Assembly (NCBI GenBank): GCA_028023455.1
Contig: JAQFVV010006652.1
Span: 494,132-558,131, forward strand
DNA length: 64,000 nt
From: Epiperipatus broadwayi
Lineage: Eukaryota > Onychophora > Udeonychophora > Euonychophora > Peripatidae
Direction of reading: 5' to 3'
The translations under genes and the position numbers were made by a program. Position 1 is the first letter of the stretch. The number at the start of each line of letters is the position of its first letter. The notes under the pieces are model-generated. The model searched no databases and had not been told where the DNA came from. It saw only the letters and a list, made by a program, of their open reading frames with translations. This document shows positions 1 to 12,078 of the stretch, piece by piece.

Positions 1-9
1 AATCATTCT

Positions 10-678
10 TTAGTGAAACAATAATTGCAGAATGGTCTGATAATGATGAGTTTTTATTGTTAGGCTGATCATGTGATGTAACACTGGTGAGTAGAAGACC
101 AGGTCAATTAATGATGAAAACCTGCCATTATTAAATGTTACTGAATTCTGTGGGAGATAGCCTTCTCCACTCATGAGTGGTATGGCTAGTAAGTGCAACC
201 ATTTTGTGACAAACTCATTGTATGACATGTTGAAATCACCAAGTAAAATTAATGGATGTGATGAGGATGCTATTTTGGAATTTATAATTTGAATGACTTT
301 ATTAATTACTGTGTGATTTGGAGGTAAATAAACAAATGCTACATTCAATGTAACTGTTTTATCATATAGTGTTATAATTAATATGTGTGCATCTATATAT
401 ATTATTTTGAATGAATAGAAGGGGCAGGTTTTCATTACTACTACTCCTGTTCCTGCTGAGGGTGAAAATGATGCTTGGGAGAATGCTGAGTATCCTTGAT
501 TATTAAGATAGTTAGATGGATTAATCTGAGATTTATTATAAATTTTTGTTTCGAGTAACCCTAGCAAATGAGGTTGTATAATTTCAAGCCATTTTATTAA
601 TTGATAGTTTTTTCCCGGTGAGTTTAATCCACGGATGTTTAATGACGCTATTTTTATATTCATTATAGTTTCACTCAA
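10..678 (-). pseudogene. LINE ORF2 N-terminus: AP-type endonuclease (broken)
   Basis: 222 residues remain. The endonuclease nicks target DNA to prime reverse transcription. Visible motifs, in order: the opening ASLNIRGLNS (about residues 11-20), the metal-binding glutamate in LLGLLETKIY, FVYLPPNH, the catalytic LLGDFNMSYNE, and SLIDLVFYSP. The usual SDH motif that closes the domain is not seen; the frame ends with LLFH and a stop at the window edge. ATG at 676-678 fits the alignment of the first motif. It lies 69 bp downstream of the ORF1 stop, typical LINE spacing. The call of endonuclease is firm; whether decay or a frameshift ends it cannot be told from here. Confidence 0.85.
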
Positions 679-746
679 TAAAAACAGAACACACCTGATG
701 TAGTAATTAGATTATAATTTTATATAGTTTAGATAACTTGCACAAA

Positions 747-2264
747 TTATGACAAAGAATTTTTATGTCTGGAGGTTCTACTTCCTCCCTCCTGTGATAA
801 TTTTTGCACATTTGCTTTTTTATTGGTGCTAAGGTCTTCATCTGAAGTGTATTCAAACTCGGTATCCGTTGAACTCATATTTGCTTTTATTATTTTTTTT
901 TGATCTAATGTCTGGGGCATATCATCTTCACTAAGATCAATAGGCACTGCTGCATTTTTTCTACGTTTGCTTCACGGTCTGCCTGGTTTTCGGTTGGCAG
1001 TGTCATTTATTTTCAGGTCTGTAGGTGGCAAGCAAGGCACTAGATAGTCTATAATATCTTGCGAAGTTTTGTTAAGGGGTGTTTTTGATTGTTTGTGATT
1101 TTGGCAATCACTTTTTAATAATTCTTGTTGAGATGGGCTATTTTCTTGTAACACTGGTTTATCCTCGTCATTCCGTGATTGATTTTCGGGTAAAATTGAT
1201 TCACTTTCGTCATTTACTGATTGCTCTCTGGTGATGTATAGATCGTCTATTACATCGTCATTAATTGGATTATTTTGATAGCAAATTGTAGTTGATTCAC
1301 TTATCGGTTGAGGAGTGAAATCTGTGTTATTTACTGGCGCATTTCCACATTGATGACTTGAGGTTGCTCTCATATCACAGTGTTTACATTTAAGTTTTGG
1401 GCATGCATTTATAATATGCCCTCGTTGTTTGCAGTGAAAACATTGCGGTTTAAGTCCATGAATTATTAAGAGTAGCGTCGCTTCGTGATCGGTTATAAGA
1501 GTGGGAATATCATTTGGATTTACGTTTTGATTTAATTTAACTTTAAAATGATAACTGTTTCCATAGATCGGTATCGGAGTTCCTTTTAAATATATAGGTT
1601 GAAAGGCAACAACAACTCCGAACGGTTGCATTAATTTATTGAGGTCATTTATTGTATAGTTAAAGTACGTATTTTTGATTGTGCCGGTAATAAAATTTTC
1701 TCTATATTGGTTAACTTTTACTAAAGCATATTTCCCTAACGTTTTAATTGTTTTATCAAATTTGTTTTTTTGTTCTTCGCTATAGAATTCAATAGCAAGA
1801 TAGCGAGAATTTGGATGATCTGCTATGCGCAATATAGAATCCCATAAATTATTTGAGCTTAATTCTTCGTATAGCAAATCCTTAGGAAATCTATACAGCG
1901 AACAATTTATATCTGTAATTGCAAGGATAACAGACCGGTCAGTAAAGAAACGTTTAAACGACACAAACAGGTCACGTGGGATGGTCGTATTAAAGCGTTC
2001 AGAAATTTTTAATAGACTCTCATTAGTCCAGATCTCTTCTTCTATTAAGTTAACTGGTAATGGGTCAGATTCTGAAATCACATCTAGTTTCATTAGATCA
2101 TTTATTGTTGAACGACGAAATCTTGAAATTGGAGCTTGATTTTTTCCCACGTTCTGAGGAAAATCTCCTTTTTTAGTGGATGCTTTGATTGCGTCAGCAT
2201 AAGAAATGCTTGCTGCGTTCAAAGAGATCGCCATAATGAAGTAAAAAAAAAATCGCTTGCACAC
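747..2264 (-). pseudogene. LINE ORF1 (zinc-knuckle RNA-binding protein) with one in-frame stop
   Basis: 430 residues are open from 2264 to a TGA at 972-974. The same frame then continues without a stop for about 75 residues to 747, so one substitution splits ORF1 (TGA could derive from CGA by CpG decay). ORF1 proteins bind element RNA and form the ribonucleoprotein. Near residue 275 there is a CCHC knuckle, CFHCKQRGHIINAC (C-x2-C-x4-H-x4-C), directly followed by a second Cys/His cluster, CKHC...SSHQC. The first residues look hydrophobic, so the downstream ATG at residue 12 (MAISLNAAS) may be the true start. The tail past the stop is acidic and serine-rich. Confidence 0.75.
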
Positions 2265-2445
2265 AAATTCCTCGTCGGAGGAGTTTTCTTAAGTTGAAAA
2301 AACTATATATACTGAATATTGGGTTGCTTAGAGACAATACGGTTTATTTTAAATAAAATTTTTTTAGTTTTATTATTACTAGAAATATATAATATATCCT
2401 ACCGATATCTACGATCATCAAACCAGCTGGCGCATGCGCACTCCC

Positions 2446-3059
<614 letters not shown>

Positions 3060-3060
<1 letters not shown>

Positions 3061-4235
3061 GTCAGATTACAGCAGTATATGCCATCATGAGTAGCACATT
3101 GAGCACCATCTGTAAGAGTACAGAATGATAAAGGGTCACAATGGTTACATACTCCCACAATTGGGTCAACATTTGTAATAGTACAAAAAATGGGATGGTG
3201 GAATGAACATCATCCCCATAAAATTACTAATCACAAAAATATAAAAGAAATGAGCATGAGAGATCAGCAAAGAATAAACTCACTATAAGTTCTCCCAGTA
3301 TTAAACAAAAATAGAAATAAAATAAGTCATCATTATGAACAATAAACAACAAAAATCAAAACAACTTTATGACTGGATTTGAAAGGGGTCCACTATAGAC
3401 AGGCTAATCATCAAGCCATTGCCAAACTTTGGGCAGATATACAACATAATTATCTGGATGCACATACTTAAGTGTCAATCCAGAAAAATATTAAAAAAGT
3501 CAAATAATGCTCAGCTACTGAAGCATGTTGATCATAACCAATGTTCTAACCATATATTAATCTTAATGTACTGCCAACTATAAACTTAATTTTTAATTTA
3601 AAAAAATTAAAATAAAATGTATTGTATGGATTTTAAAGGATAAATCTTTGTTCCATCCAGGGTTATCATCTGGAATCAAAACACCAACCTAAACTACTAA
3701 TTCATATAACTGTTATGCTCTAATCTAGCTCAAGAAACAAGAACTCTTTAAATTAACATTATAAGCAAGAAATAAATAAATATAATAGCTTATTCTAAAT
3801 CAGTGTGCTCTGAGGCCAACAGTTGTAAAAGAAAGATCAAGGAGGTGTATTTTATTATCAATGATAACAATGCGATCAATAGACATGACACATGTTTTGC
3901 GATTTCAAGAAAATGGACAAATTAATTTACATACGCATTTGCATACATTATTATTTAGTAATATTACAACAATGGTTTATAATCTATTTTTGCCATGAAT
4001 ATGAGGGAAAAACCTCGAAAGTACTAGGCCTAGATTAATTTAATTTAATTGTTTTTGTTACTACTGACAGCTTCTTCTTCAGCGTGTTAAAGTGCTTATA
4101 TATACTATTTATATTATTTGACAAATTTAATGGTTGAGAATTTCCTCATTATCATTTTGAGATTTAAATTATTTAGTTAATTGAAGATCCATTCTCACTG
4201 TTTATTTTTAATATAGCAATGTAGCCATAATAGCA
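3060..4235. repeat. Diverged direct repeat, copy 1 (possible LTR)
   Basis: Most of this segment aligns with 7186-7975 in the same orientation. Shared blocks include CCCACAATTGGGTCA, GACTGGATTTGAAAGGG followed by CCACTATAGACAGGCTAA, CCAACTATAAACT, and a closing block around TTAGTTAATTGAAGA. This copy is longer by about 300 bp (roughly 3800-4130). Two direct copies 4 kb apart around gag-like remnants suggest decayed LTRs of a minus-strand element, but a tandem duplication is also possible. Confidence 0.5.
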
Positions 4236-5697
4236 CTCCTGTCTAATATGGGATGAAATTGAGTTGAACCCCTTTCTAAAATTAAGGTTAGTCACATTCA
4301 GTTATGCAATTAATATTTACACAGATAAGATGGGAATCAATTCATAAAACAAGTTTGATTATTTGGTTAAAAGTAACTATCTCTTTTCTTGACATATTTT
4401 TATTACTGGAGATAGGGAGATTATTGGTAAACATTTCATGCCTGCTTCCAGCACCATGATGGGCAGAAAACTTCATCATAGAACATAAGTTTGGAATGTA
4501 GCATGAGCACCATAATATCTATCTCAGTTTAAGCAAACACAAACTTATTTACCAGAGAGCACATTGAAAAAACAAAGGAATGTTTGGCCAAGTGTAATAT
4601 CTTGCTCATTTTAAGTCTTATAGGTTCCAGATCCAGGATACAGTTTTGTGCCTGGTAGACAAAACAGTAATTCTTCTGGTATAATGCCCTGCTCCTCTAA
4701 AGGTCTTATTTGAACAGAGTTTAAACCTTAGGTAGATGCAGTGCTGAGATAAAAATTTTGGAACATCATAAACATACTACATTCCTACATCTAGAACAAC
4801 ACCACATATTCTTTCATCAGCACTGAAAGCAAAGCTATCATATTTCATAGTATTTATCTCCAGTCTTTGCAAAATATATTTTTCTCTATTAAGTTTCCAT
4901 TTTATTATTTTTATTTTTATTGGTTTTTGGATCAGAAGCACAATTGCACCCTGATTTGGGGAACTGAGGAACATTATTGGATCTCTTATAATAAGTCTCT
5001 TTGTTGAGAGATGATATACTTCAGTTTGTCTAATTATCTGTGTTCTAGTAGGTATGGAGCACCATATTCCTTATAAGCATTTTCTGGATGAAAGTTTGAT
5101 CCACTTCCAGATCATCTAATTATAATATGGGTTTTGATAGAATCATTGAAGCTACCAATGATCTTCTTCACTTTTTCTTCTTCCATTGTGGCACTTCATC
5201 TTTTCTGTTCTGGTACCATGGTAGTGGCTTGATTTTTTCATTTCCCATATTGGATAGCATTCATATGTTGACCATTGTTTCTTCTGTATGCTGCTTTAAT
5301 TGAAGGTTTAAATCCCCTTCTTTTTCAGCATATGAAGTTTACTGCTGTCAAATGCATTTAACAGTTCAGTATTCTGCTCAATTGTATGCCTATCTGTGTC
5401 AAGCAACATTCTTTCACTATGGTTGGAGAAGCTGTGTCTTAATATTCTTATTTATAACTCTGATAGTGAATCTGCAGTGAGTACTCTCAATTTTATCACT
5501 TACTTTTTAATGAAGGAAGTATGGAGTTTACCAGGTGGACATTTCTCTTGGGATGCTTCATTTAATCCCTTACTGTTAATCCTCACTCCAGTGACACTTC
5601 ATAATTGCTTGTTTAAACTCAATAAAGTTATGAGGGCAAATGAATAATAAATTCTACCATGCTTTGGATGCACCTTGAAGGTGACTATAAGCTATTG
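4236..5697 (-). other. Degenerate interior between the direct repeats
   Basis: No intact frame. The minus strand has short open pieces (for example 4777-4974, 65 residues, lysine-rich then acidic) that follow the gag-like piece in the order expected of a decayed LTR element. None carries a protease, reverse transcriptase or integrase motif that I can recognise. Confidence 0.35.
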
Positions 5698-6640
5698 TTA
5701 GCTTTTCTCTTCAGTCATGACATTAAAGGTGAAATATCTTCTGAAGTTATTGCAAAATTCACCATCATTTCCTGAAAAAGCCTTTATTTTAAGTAACTGG
5801 CGTACAATTTCAGGCATTTGGTTCATAGATTGACTATCTATCTTTGACTTTTCTATTTTCTTCTTTTTAAGTTCTTCTCTTTTTAAAACAGTCATGCCTA
5901 TTTTTGGAAAGTTTGTTCATATTGCTATGATCATCCTCCAACTGTTTTACTTTTTCCATAATGCTACTATCACTCTGACCTGTAGGGATTTAATTTGACA
6001 TGCCAAGCTCTATATTTCCCCTTGTACAGATTACAGGATTTTTTTAGTTTCATTATTCACATTTTCTTGCCTCCTCTACATAGCTTATTTTAATATCCAT
6101 TTTTTTTATGTTTTATTTTCACATTTCTTCTGTTTTCTCTCATTTCATTCATAACTTCCATTCTAATTTGTTTATCTGGTGTGTTATTTTATTAGCCATA
6201 TTTTTACTGTTTTTTCTATTTTCTGTAGCATATCTACTTACATTTTTTTCAACATTTCTTGTATTATTTTTCTAATTTCTATTTGTTTCTTTTTATCCTC
6301 TTCTTTTTTTATTATTTTCTTCTCTTTGCTGGTTTCTCTTTTTATTGTTGTTCTCTTTATTATCTTCTCTTTGTTAGTCTTTCTTTTTATTATCATCTTC
6401 TCTTTGGTTATTATCTTCTTTCTTTGTTGGTCTCTTTTTATTTCTTCTCTTTTTAATATCCTCATCTTTTTGTTCTTTTATTTGTTTAAACATTTCTAAT
6501 AATGGGGATAATATGGAAGCATTCTCTGCCTCTAAGTTTCTTCCATTGATTGCTGATCTTTTTGTTTTGGATCATGTTTTCCCTCCATCTTTTTTAATTT
6601 TTCTCTTGTCAGTATATCCGCTTCTATTATAAACTTTTAA
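5698..6640 (-). pseudogene. Gag-like remnant: Lys/Glu coiled coil plus capsid-like piece
   Basis: On the minus strand a very lysine/glutamate-rich segment (around 6238-6500, repeated KREE and KEK runs) predicts a coiled coil. It is followed after frame breaks by 65 residues (5698-5895) containing KIKAFSGNDGEFCNNFRRYF and ending VMTEEKS. The FSG-NDG-F pattern resembles the start of the capsid region in Ty3/Gypsy Gag. The coiled-coil opening resembles the piece at 27675-27881 in the large LTR element, suggesting the same broad lineage. The complementary strand is pyrimidine-rich, producing Phe-rich shadow frames. Moderate to low confidence. Confidence 0.4.
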
Positions 6641-7185
6641 TCTGAAAAAAAAAAAAAAAACATGTTAAATTAGTTTTATACAAGAATGGAAAAATATCTT
6701 TACAAAATCCTCCTTTGAATCTTAGGGGCTAATAAATACAAAAGTATGTCATGCTTTTTTTCTTAGAGAATTAAAGGCTGGAGATTATGGTAGGACTACA
6801 TTAACTGAATCATAATAAATAATAGGAAATATGAAAAAAGTAGGACCAATGCCAGAGATAGAACACTCTATAGAGTTGCATGAAAATATTGCATCTCCAA
6901 GCCAATGATAAAACTGTCCTTCCATTATCAAAGCTGAAAGTACATCTAAACAACTCCAATAGTCAAAAAGTCAATCCAATCTTCAAAATTCATACTTTGA
7001 TTTTCTGTTTGACTTAAGTGTGAACTCCATAAATATACATTAATACTATTTTATAATTTATAATCAAATTATAACTTAATCATATTCTATGCTCTTGTCA
7101 TATTTCACAGTAATACATTTTAAAATTAATTTTGTCTCATAATACGGTTTTGTTTTTCAGGTATATTTCTGAGGTTCAAGTTATG

Positions 7186-7975
7186 TGGTCACTTTATATA
7201 CTGACCACCAGGTTGATAGTTGGGTTACTATTTGTAACAGTACAGAAATGATAAGGGGTGACTGGGGTTACATGGTCCCACAATTGGGTCACAATTTGGA
7301 ACAATACAAAGAATGGGTGAATATGGGATTCTGGAATGATCATCATCATTATCACCATAAAATAATTAATCAAAAGGAAGTTCTCCCACTCTTAAACAAA
7401 AGTGATGATAAAATCATTCATCATTATGATCATCATTCAACCTTGTGACTGGATTTGAAAGGGTCCCACTATAGACAGGCTAAACATCTAGCCACTGCTA
7501 AACTTAGGGTAGATATATAGCACAATTATCTGGTTGCACATATTTAAGTGCCAATCCATCAAATTATAAAAAAAATCAAATGATACTGAGATACTAAAAC
7601 ATGCTGATCATCATCAATGCTCTGGCTATCTAGTACTCTTAATGTACTGGCCAACTATAAACTAAAAACAAATATTGTGCATGGACTTTAAAGAATATAT
7701 CTTTGCACAATTCAGGGCTATCATCTGGAATCCAAACACCAACCTAAATCTCTAATCCATATAACTGTTATGCTCAAATCTAGTCAGCTAGCAATAATTC
7801 TAAAAGCTATCACTATGAGAAAGAGATATCAGCTGTTCTAAATCATTTTTTAATTAATAAATTTAATGTTTAGGAATTTATCTTATTATCATTTTTGGGA
7901 ATTAAAATATTAAGTTAATTGAAGACCCCATTATTACCATTTATTTTTAATATAACAGCTATAACATGTATGTAT
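7186..7975. repeat. Diverged direct repeat, copy 2 (possible LTR)
   Basis: Partner of 3060-4235 (see there for shared blocks). It ends just before a (TA)n run at 7973-7990. If the pair are LTRs of a minus-strand element, this is the 5' one. I found no convincing primer binding site next to it. Confidence 0.5.
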
Positions 7976-8042
7976 ATATATATATATATATTCATAGTAT
8001 TATTTATGGGAGCTTCTGGGTAATAAAGATATAATAGCTAAA

Positions 8043-8087
8043 TAGCTGACATTTCAGTACAATAATAAGTACTTTCTTCAGAATTTC
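8043..8087 (-). ncRNA. Hammerhead-ribozyme-like motif, Penelope arm 1
   Basis: Minus strand shows CTGAAGA, a perfect 5-bp stem II (AGTAC/GTACT) with an 8-nt loop, GAAA, then TGTC followed by AGCT. These are the conserved core (CUGANGA, GAAA) and a GUC cleavage triplet with a one-pair stem III, as in Penelope ribozymes. Stem I is poor in this copy, so it may be inactive. Confidence 0.6.
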
Positions 8088-8181
8088 TTTCTTAAATCAT
8101 AAGAATGTGCATGGTGAGATTTAAAATCATTATTTTTTTCTGATGATTTTCTTCTCATTCTCAAATTCTATTGGTTGAGAA

Positions 8182-8601
8182 GTTTTAAAAATATTTTATC
8201 TCCAATAGCTTTTTCCATATATTGTTAATTTTCTCTAATTCACATTTTTCATTTATGCTCTTAAGTGTTTTAAAAATCTCTACAGCTTCCATTAGCAGTC
8301 TCTCATCATATTGGTCAATTTTTGCCAGAATGTCTATTATTAAAATTGATGTCATGGTTAGTTAATTTAATGTGTAAATAAATAGCTGATGAATTAGATT
8401 TTTCTCTGACAAAATGTGTTCTTCCTTTCTTATGTTTATTCTACAATAGATCTGTTCAGCATATGAATGTAAACAAATTCCACATGAACTTTCATATACC
8501 TCATGAGACTCCAAAGGAATTTTATCTTTTGGGTGTGAAAATACTTCATTAATTTTTTTAAATGTAGTATAAATTGTGTGGATATGAGGAGAAAATAGCA
8601 A
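8182..8601 (-). pseudogene. Penelope-like GIY-YIG endonuclease region (frameshifted)
   Basis: First frame, 8362-8601 (79 residues): a linker VFSHPKDKIPLE is followed by VYESSCGICLHSYAEQIYCR, where VYE-x-CG-x-C-x-xxY corresponds to the Cys-rich entry of the GIY-YIG nuclease, then RKEEH. After a frame break, 8182-8355 continues with IDQYDERLLMEAVEIFKT, the conserved glutamate region, and ends NNIWKKLLEIKYF. In functional proteins this domain cleaves target DNA for insertion. The order and spacing match the C-terminus of Penelope proteins; no reverse transcriptase is left. Inactive. Confidence 0.75.
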
Positions 8602-8660
8602 GGGAAAAAATAACGATTTTAAATCTCATCATGCACCTTCTTATGATTTGAGAAAGAGGA

Positions 8661-8702
8661 AGCTCTGAGGAAAGCACTTATTATAGTACTGAAATGTTAG
8701 CT
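8661..8702 (+). ncRNA. Hammerhead-ribozyme-like motif, Penelope arm 2
   Basis: Plus strand, inverted partner of the first: AGCT, CTGAGGA, stem II with one mismatch, GAAA, TGTT, AGCT. Here stem I is a clean 4 bp (AGCT/AGCT), while the cleavage triplet is GUU rather than GUC. Confidence 0.55.
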
Positions 8703-10008
8703 ATTTAGCTATTATATGTTTATTACATGGAAGCTCCTGGAAATAAGACTATGAATTCATTTATCCATGAGAATATTAGAATTAATATATATATATTGAG
8801 TGTGTTCTGTGTGCATTTGTATGTATCTTGATTGTTTTTTGTGTTAGCCCAAATGAATGAGTATTTAACTTTATTCATGGAGAATAAGTTGTTGTTTTTT
8901 AAATTACCGAAAAATATAACTTTTCTAAAATTATATTACCAGTATATTTATAAATATATTAAAGTGATATATCTGTGCATTAATAATATTTTTTTTTAAA
9001 TATAAAAAATATGATATAATCATAATACCTATTGAACCATATTAATAAAACTTTATTAATAAAAATATTAATAATATAATAATAATCAATATTTTTTTAT
9101 TTAACTTAACCTTTTTTTTTCTTTTTACTTGTATTTTTCTAATTTATTCAACAAGTTCAGAAAGAGACAAAACTATCTTAAAGGTAAATATAATTTTTTT
9201 TATCTGACTGAATAATTGTCTTAAAATATTAATTTATATTAAAAGACAAAAAAAAAGTATAAATTATTTATATTATATGTTTGACAAATGTTTTAAATAT
9301 GCTACCTTATCACTTAAAAAGAAATATTCTGTTGAATTTGTCAAAATTGTTATATGAATTTACTCTGACCTAAATGTTTTTTCTGCTATCTTTAGTAATA
9401 AAATTTCAACTTTATATACACCTTCATACAAAAACATAAAAGTAAAATTTAATGCAAAATTCATGAGAATAAAAATAAAATGAGGAATAAATATCTGCAC
9501 AAGAACTTAAGAAAGAAAGAACTAACAGTTATTTCTAAGAAATAAATACGTTGTTGACTGAATATTTTGTAACATAAATTTACATTTACTTGCCTTATAT
9601 TTTTGCTCATATATTTGAAAGATTAATATAAAGAATATTGATATCTATGGACTTTTTTTATTTTTAATTAATTTTTCAAGTACTCAAGAATTTGAAAATT
9701 CTAGTAATTACAAATACTTTTAAAATATGTATTTATACAGAAGGGAATTAATTTCCAAACAAGTGCTGTTTCATAACCATTATAAATCTCCATGTACTCA
9801 CCCACCAATTAGAATTTTATAAACTTAAGTAAATCACTCAACCTTAGAGTGTATTCATATATACATGCCAATTCTTACTAACCATGCTTATATCAGGGCT
9901 TGAATCTATTGTGTGCCTGATGTTGTAATCGACAATTGAAATTGCACAAATTTAGGTAATCTATCACAGGAGAAAGAGTCACATTTTTAACCATCTGTGA
10001 CTGAACAT

Positions 10009-10010
<2 letters not shown>

Positions 10011-10060
<50 letters not shown>
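10011..10060. repeat. (CA)n-(TA)n microsatellite
   Basis: A run of CA repeats passes directly into TA repeats. Confidence 0.95.
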
Positions 10061-10338
10061 TGTAATCACACAATTGTTACTGTAATTGTCTAATATAACT
10101 CAACAAACTATAAACATTTTATTGGCTTTATTTTTATGGTTAAGCAAATATAATAACCACTATTATTGGTTAGATAACATATAATATAATCAAAATTAAG
10201 TCCAAAAGTCTTTCATATTAGCACTTAAGAGACAATGTAATTTCATAAATGATTTAAAGCTGCCTTCCTATGCAGATTTTCTAATTACTGCTTGCAGAAA
10301 AATACATGCATTTTTTATTTTGTCATTATTAATTGTTG

Positions 10339-10379
10339 TTGTCATCGTCATCATCATCGTCATCGTCGTCATCATCACC

Positions 10380-10410
<31 letters not shown>

Positions 10411-10430
10411 TATTATTATTATTATTATTA
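10339..10430. repeat. (ATC)n-(ATT)n compound microsatellite
   Basis: Imperfect TCA/TCG triplets, then pure ATC triplets, then ATT triplets. Confidence 0.95.
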
Positions 10431-11960
10431 GAAAAAAGCACCATTGAATTGTATAAACAAATACAGTTACATACATAAATAAATATTTTCTAAAGATATA
10501 TAGAATAGAATAATGAATCCAAGATTACAACACAAAATATTTTAAAAGAAAGTAATTACATTTAAGATTACATTACTTAAGATTTGAGTGTGTGCATTAA
10601 AGTTTATGTATTTAGATTTAGCTAATTTATAAACATAAATAGAAGTATATTTATTTAATAGTATCATCTAATTAAAAGGTCAATTTAGCATTAATTAAAA
10701 TAAAAATCTGAGGACTTTTTAAAGAACTTAATATAATAAATTATGTAATGTTTATTTATTAAATAAATAATTGTAAAATTATTATTTCCATATTATACTA
10801 TTTCTTGTCCATAAAATTGCTACATTAATTCAAAAATCAGACAGCAACTACCATCTGCTTTCTCTGTAATCTTGATAATTCTTCTAAATTTTTCTGTGAA
10901 AATAAGAAAACACCAAAGCATAATAGGAAATCAGTTGACAAAAAAAATATAAACATTGGTGCTTGGAAAAACTAGTTAGTCATTATAAAATTTTAATGAA
11001 TTCAAAATTTAGACAACTTAAAACTTTAACATAACCATTTTTTCTGCATTCATTACCATGAATGAGTAGACCAATACACTCTAGACAGTTGGCCTTAGCT
11101 TGGTAAAAATGTCTTCTTCTCCTCAGTCTAAGAAAAAAAGGATAAACAACAACAAATAAACAAAGAACTATTACTGATTATTATTTTAAGAAAATTTCAT
11201 TTTTGACTCATGGGGATACTTCAAATAAGTTCAAGCAAATCACTGGTTTTTTATTTTAAGGTAATGGTGAAATAGATGACATTCCTATAAAATATGTTTA
11301 ATAAGTTCAATCAAGCTGCCTATATCTTCACTTAAAATAATGGTGAAACAATGTTCTTCTTCACTTCAAAAAGTGTGAATATCTTGTCTCAATATTATAG
11401 ATTATCTCATCGTGAATTATTGAAAGAAAAACTTTAAGTAATAAGTTTCAACCCAAATATACATTCATAAACTTGGCAGCTTGGTGAAATGCTGAATTTT
11501 AATTATAATACAAGGAATCAATACTTTTATGAATTATAGTCTATTGTTTGGTCATACATAATGTAAACTACCTAGACTATTAATGTATTAATAAAATACT
11601 TCTAATGAAAAAGATAATGAATGTCAATTATTTCGATATAAAGTTATAGTGTTTTCCAAAATAATTAAATTGCTTCTCCTTTGTGTAATAAACTACCAGC
11701 TTGAAGAAATGAATTACGAATTATAAATACCAAATATCTTAATATTGCTAATGGATTATGGATTATAAATGCAAAATATTAAATATAATAAAAGTCAAAT
11801 TTATCAGCAAGTCCTAAAATGGATTAATATGTTAGAATATAACCAACATTGAATTAATAAATGTGCTTAACGAAATTTTGTTAATCTTCATATTAAGATC
11901 CAATAAAGATTAGATTACAAAAGCCATTTAATTGTGCTTAATATAATCTTTGATGCTTTT

Positions 11961-12064
11961 TTTTCTCATGTGACATAACATCAGCCGGGAAGCGGACCCA
12001 CTAACCCGGGATAACTGCTTGTAAAGCAGCCATCGCTGACCTCTTGACCACCAATGCTTGACAC
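11961..12064 (-). mobile_element. tRNA-derived SINE
   Basis: Minus strand carries a tRNA-like head: GCATTGGTGGTCAAGAGG (acceptor and A-box region), an anticodon arm GCTGC-TTTACAA-GCAGT, and a B-box-like GGGTCCGCTTCCC, then a short A-rich tail. It is flanked by a target duplication, CTTTGATG(G)CTTTT, at 11948-11960 and 12065-12078, which proves retroposition. The family recurs six more times in the window. Confidence 0.85.
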
Positions 12065-12078
12065 CTTTGATGGCTTTT

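Larger units (their letters stand above)
1..2445 (-). mobile_element. Tx1/L1-like LINE, 5' half (cut by window edge)
   Basis: Read on the minus strand, the element runs from a 5' leader of about 180 bp (2265-2445) into ORF1 (747-2264), a 69-bp spacer and the start of ORF2 (10-678). The reverse transcriptase would lie beyond the left edge. An ORF1 with a CCHC knuckle followed by an ORF2 that opens with an AP-type endonuclease is the layout of L1/Tx1-group LINEs. The leader begins at the end of a long (TTA)n array. The element is damaged: ORF1 has a premature stop and ORF2 ends at position 10, before its endonuclease domain is complete. Clade assignment is from motif style only. Confidence 0.75.
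7991..8757 (-). mobile_element. Penelope-like element remnant with inverted arms
   Basis: Two arms of about 150 bp (7991-8138 and 8605-8756) are inverted copies of each other. Both contain GCTCC/GGAGC ends, the TAATAGCTAAATAGCT block and GATTTAAAATC. Between them the minus strand encodes the end of a Penelope protein (GIY-YIG part). Penelope-like elements are known for 5'-truncated copies flanked by direct or inverted terminal repeats that carry hammerhead ribozymes, and both features are seen. The reverse transcriptase part is missing. Confidence 0.75.
8758..11947. other. AT-rich stretch without genes
   Basis: Dense A/T runs, no protein frame of note and no recognised element apart from the microsatellites listed separately. 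Confidence 0.6.

Noticed and set aside
60-82. TGATCATGTGATGT, like the end of family X
   Set aside because: It lies within the LINE endonuclease frame with no other X sequence nearby; probably chance.
1825-2139. Plus-strand 104-residue frame
   Set aside because: Shadow of LINE ORF1 on the opposite strand.
6179-6499. Phe-rich, membrane-like plus-strand frame
   Set aside because: Complement of the Lys/Glu-rich gag-like coiled coil; pyrimidine-rich by composition.
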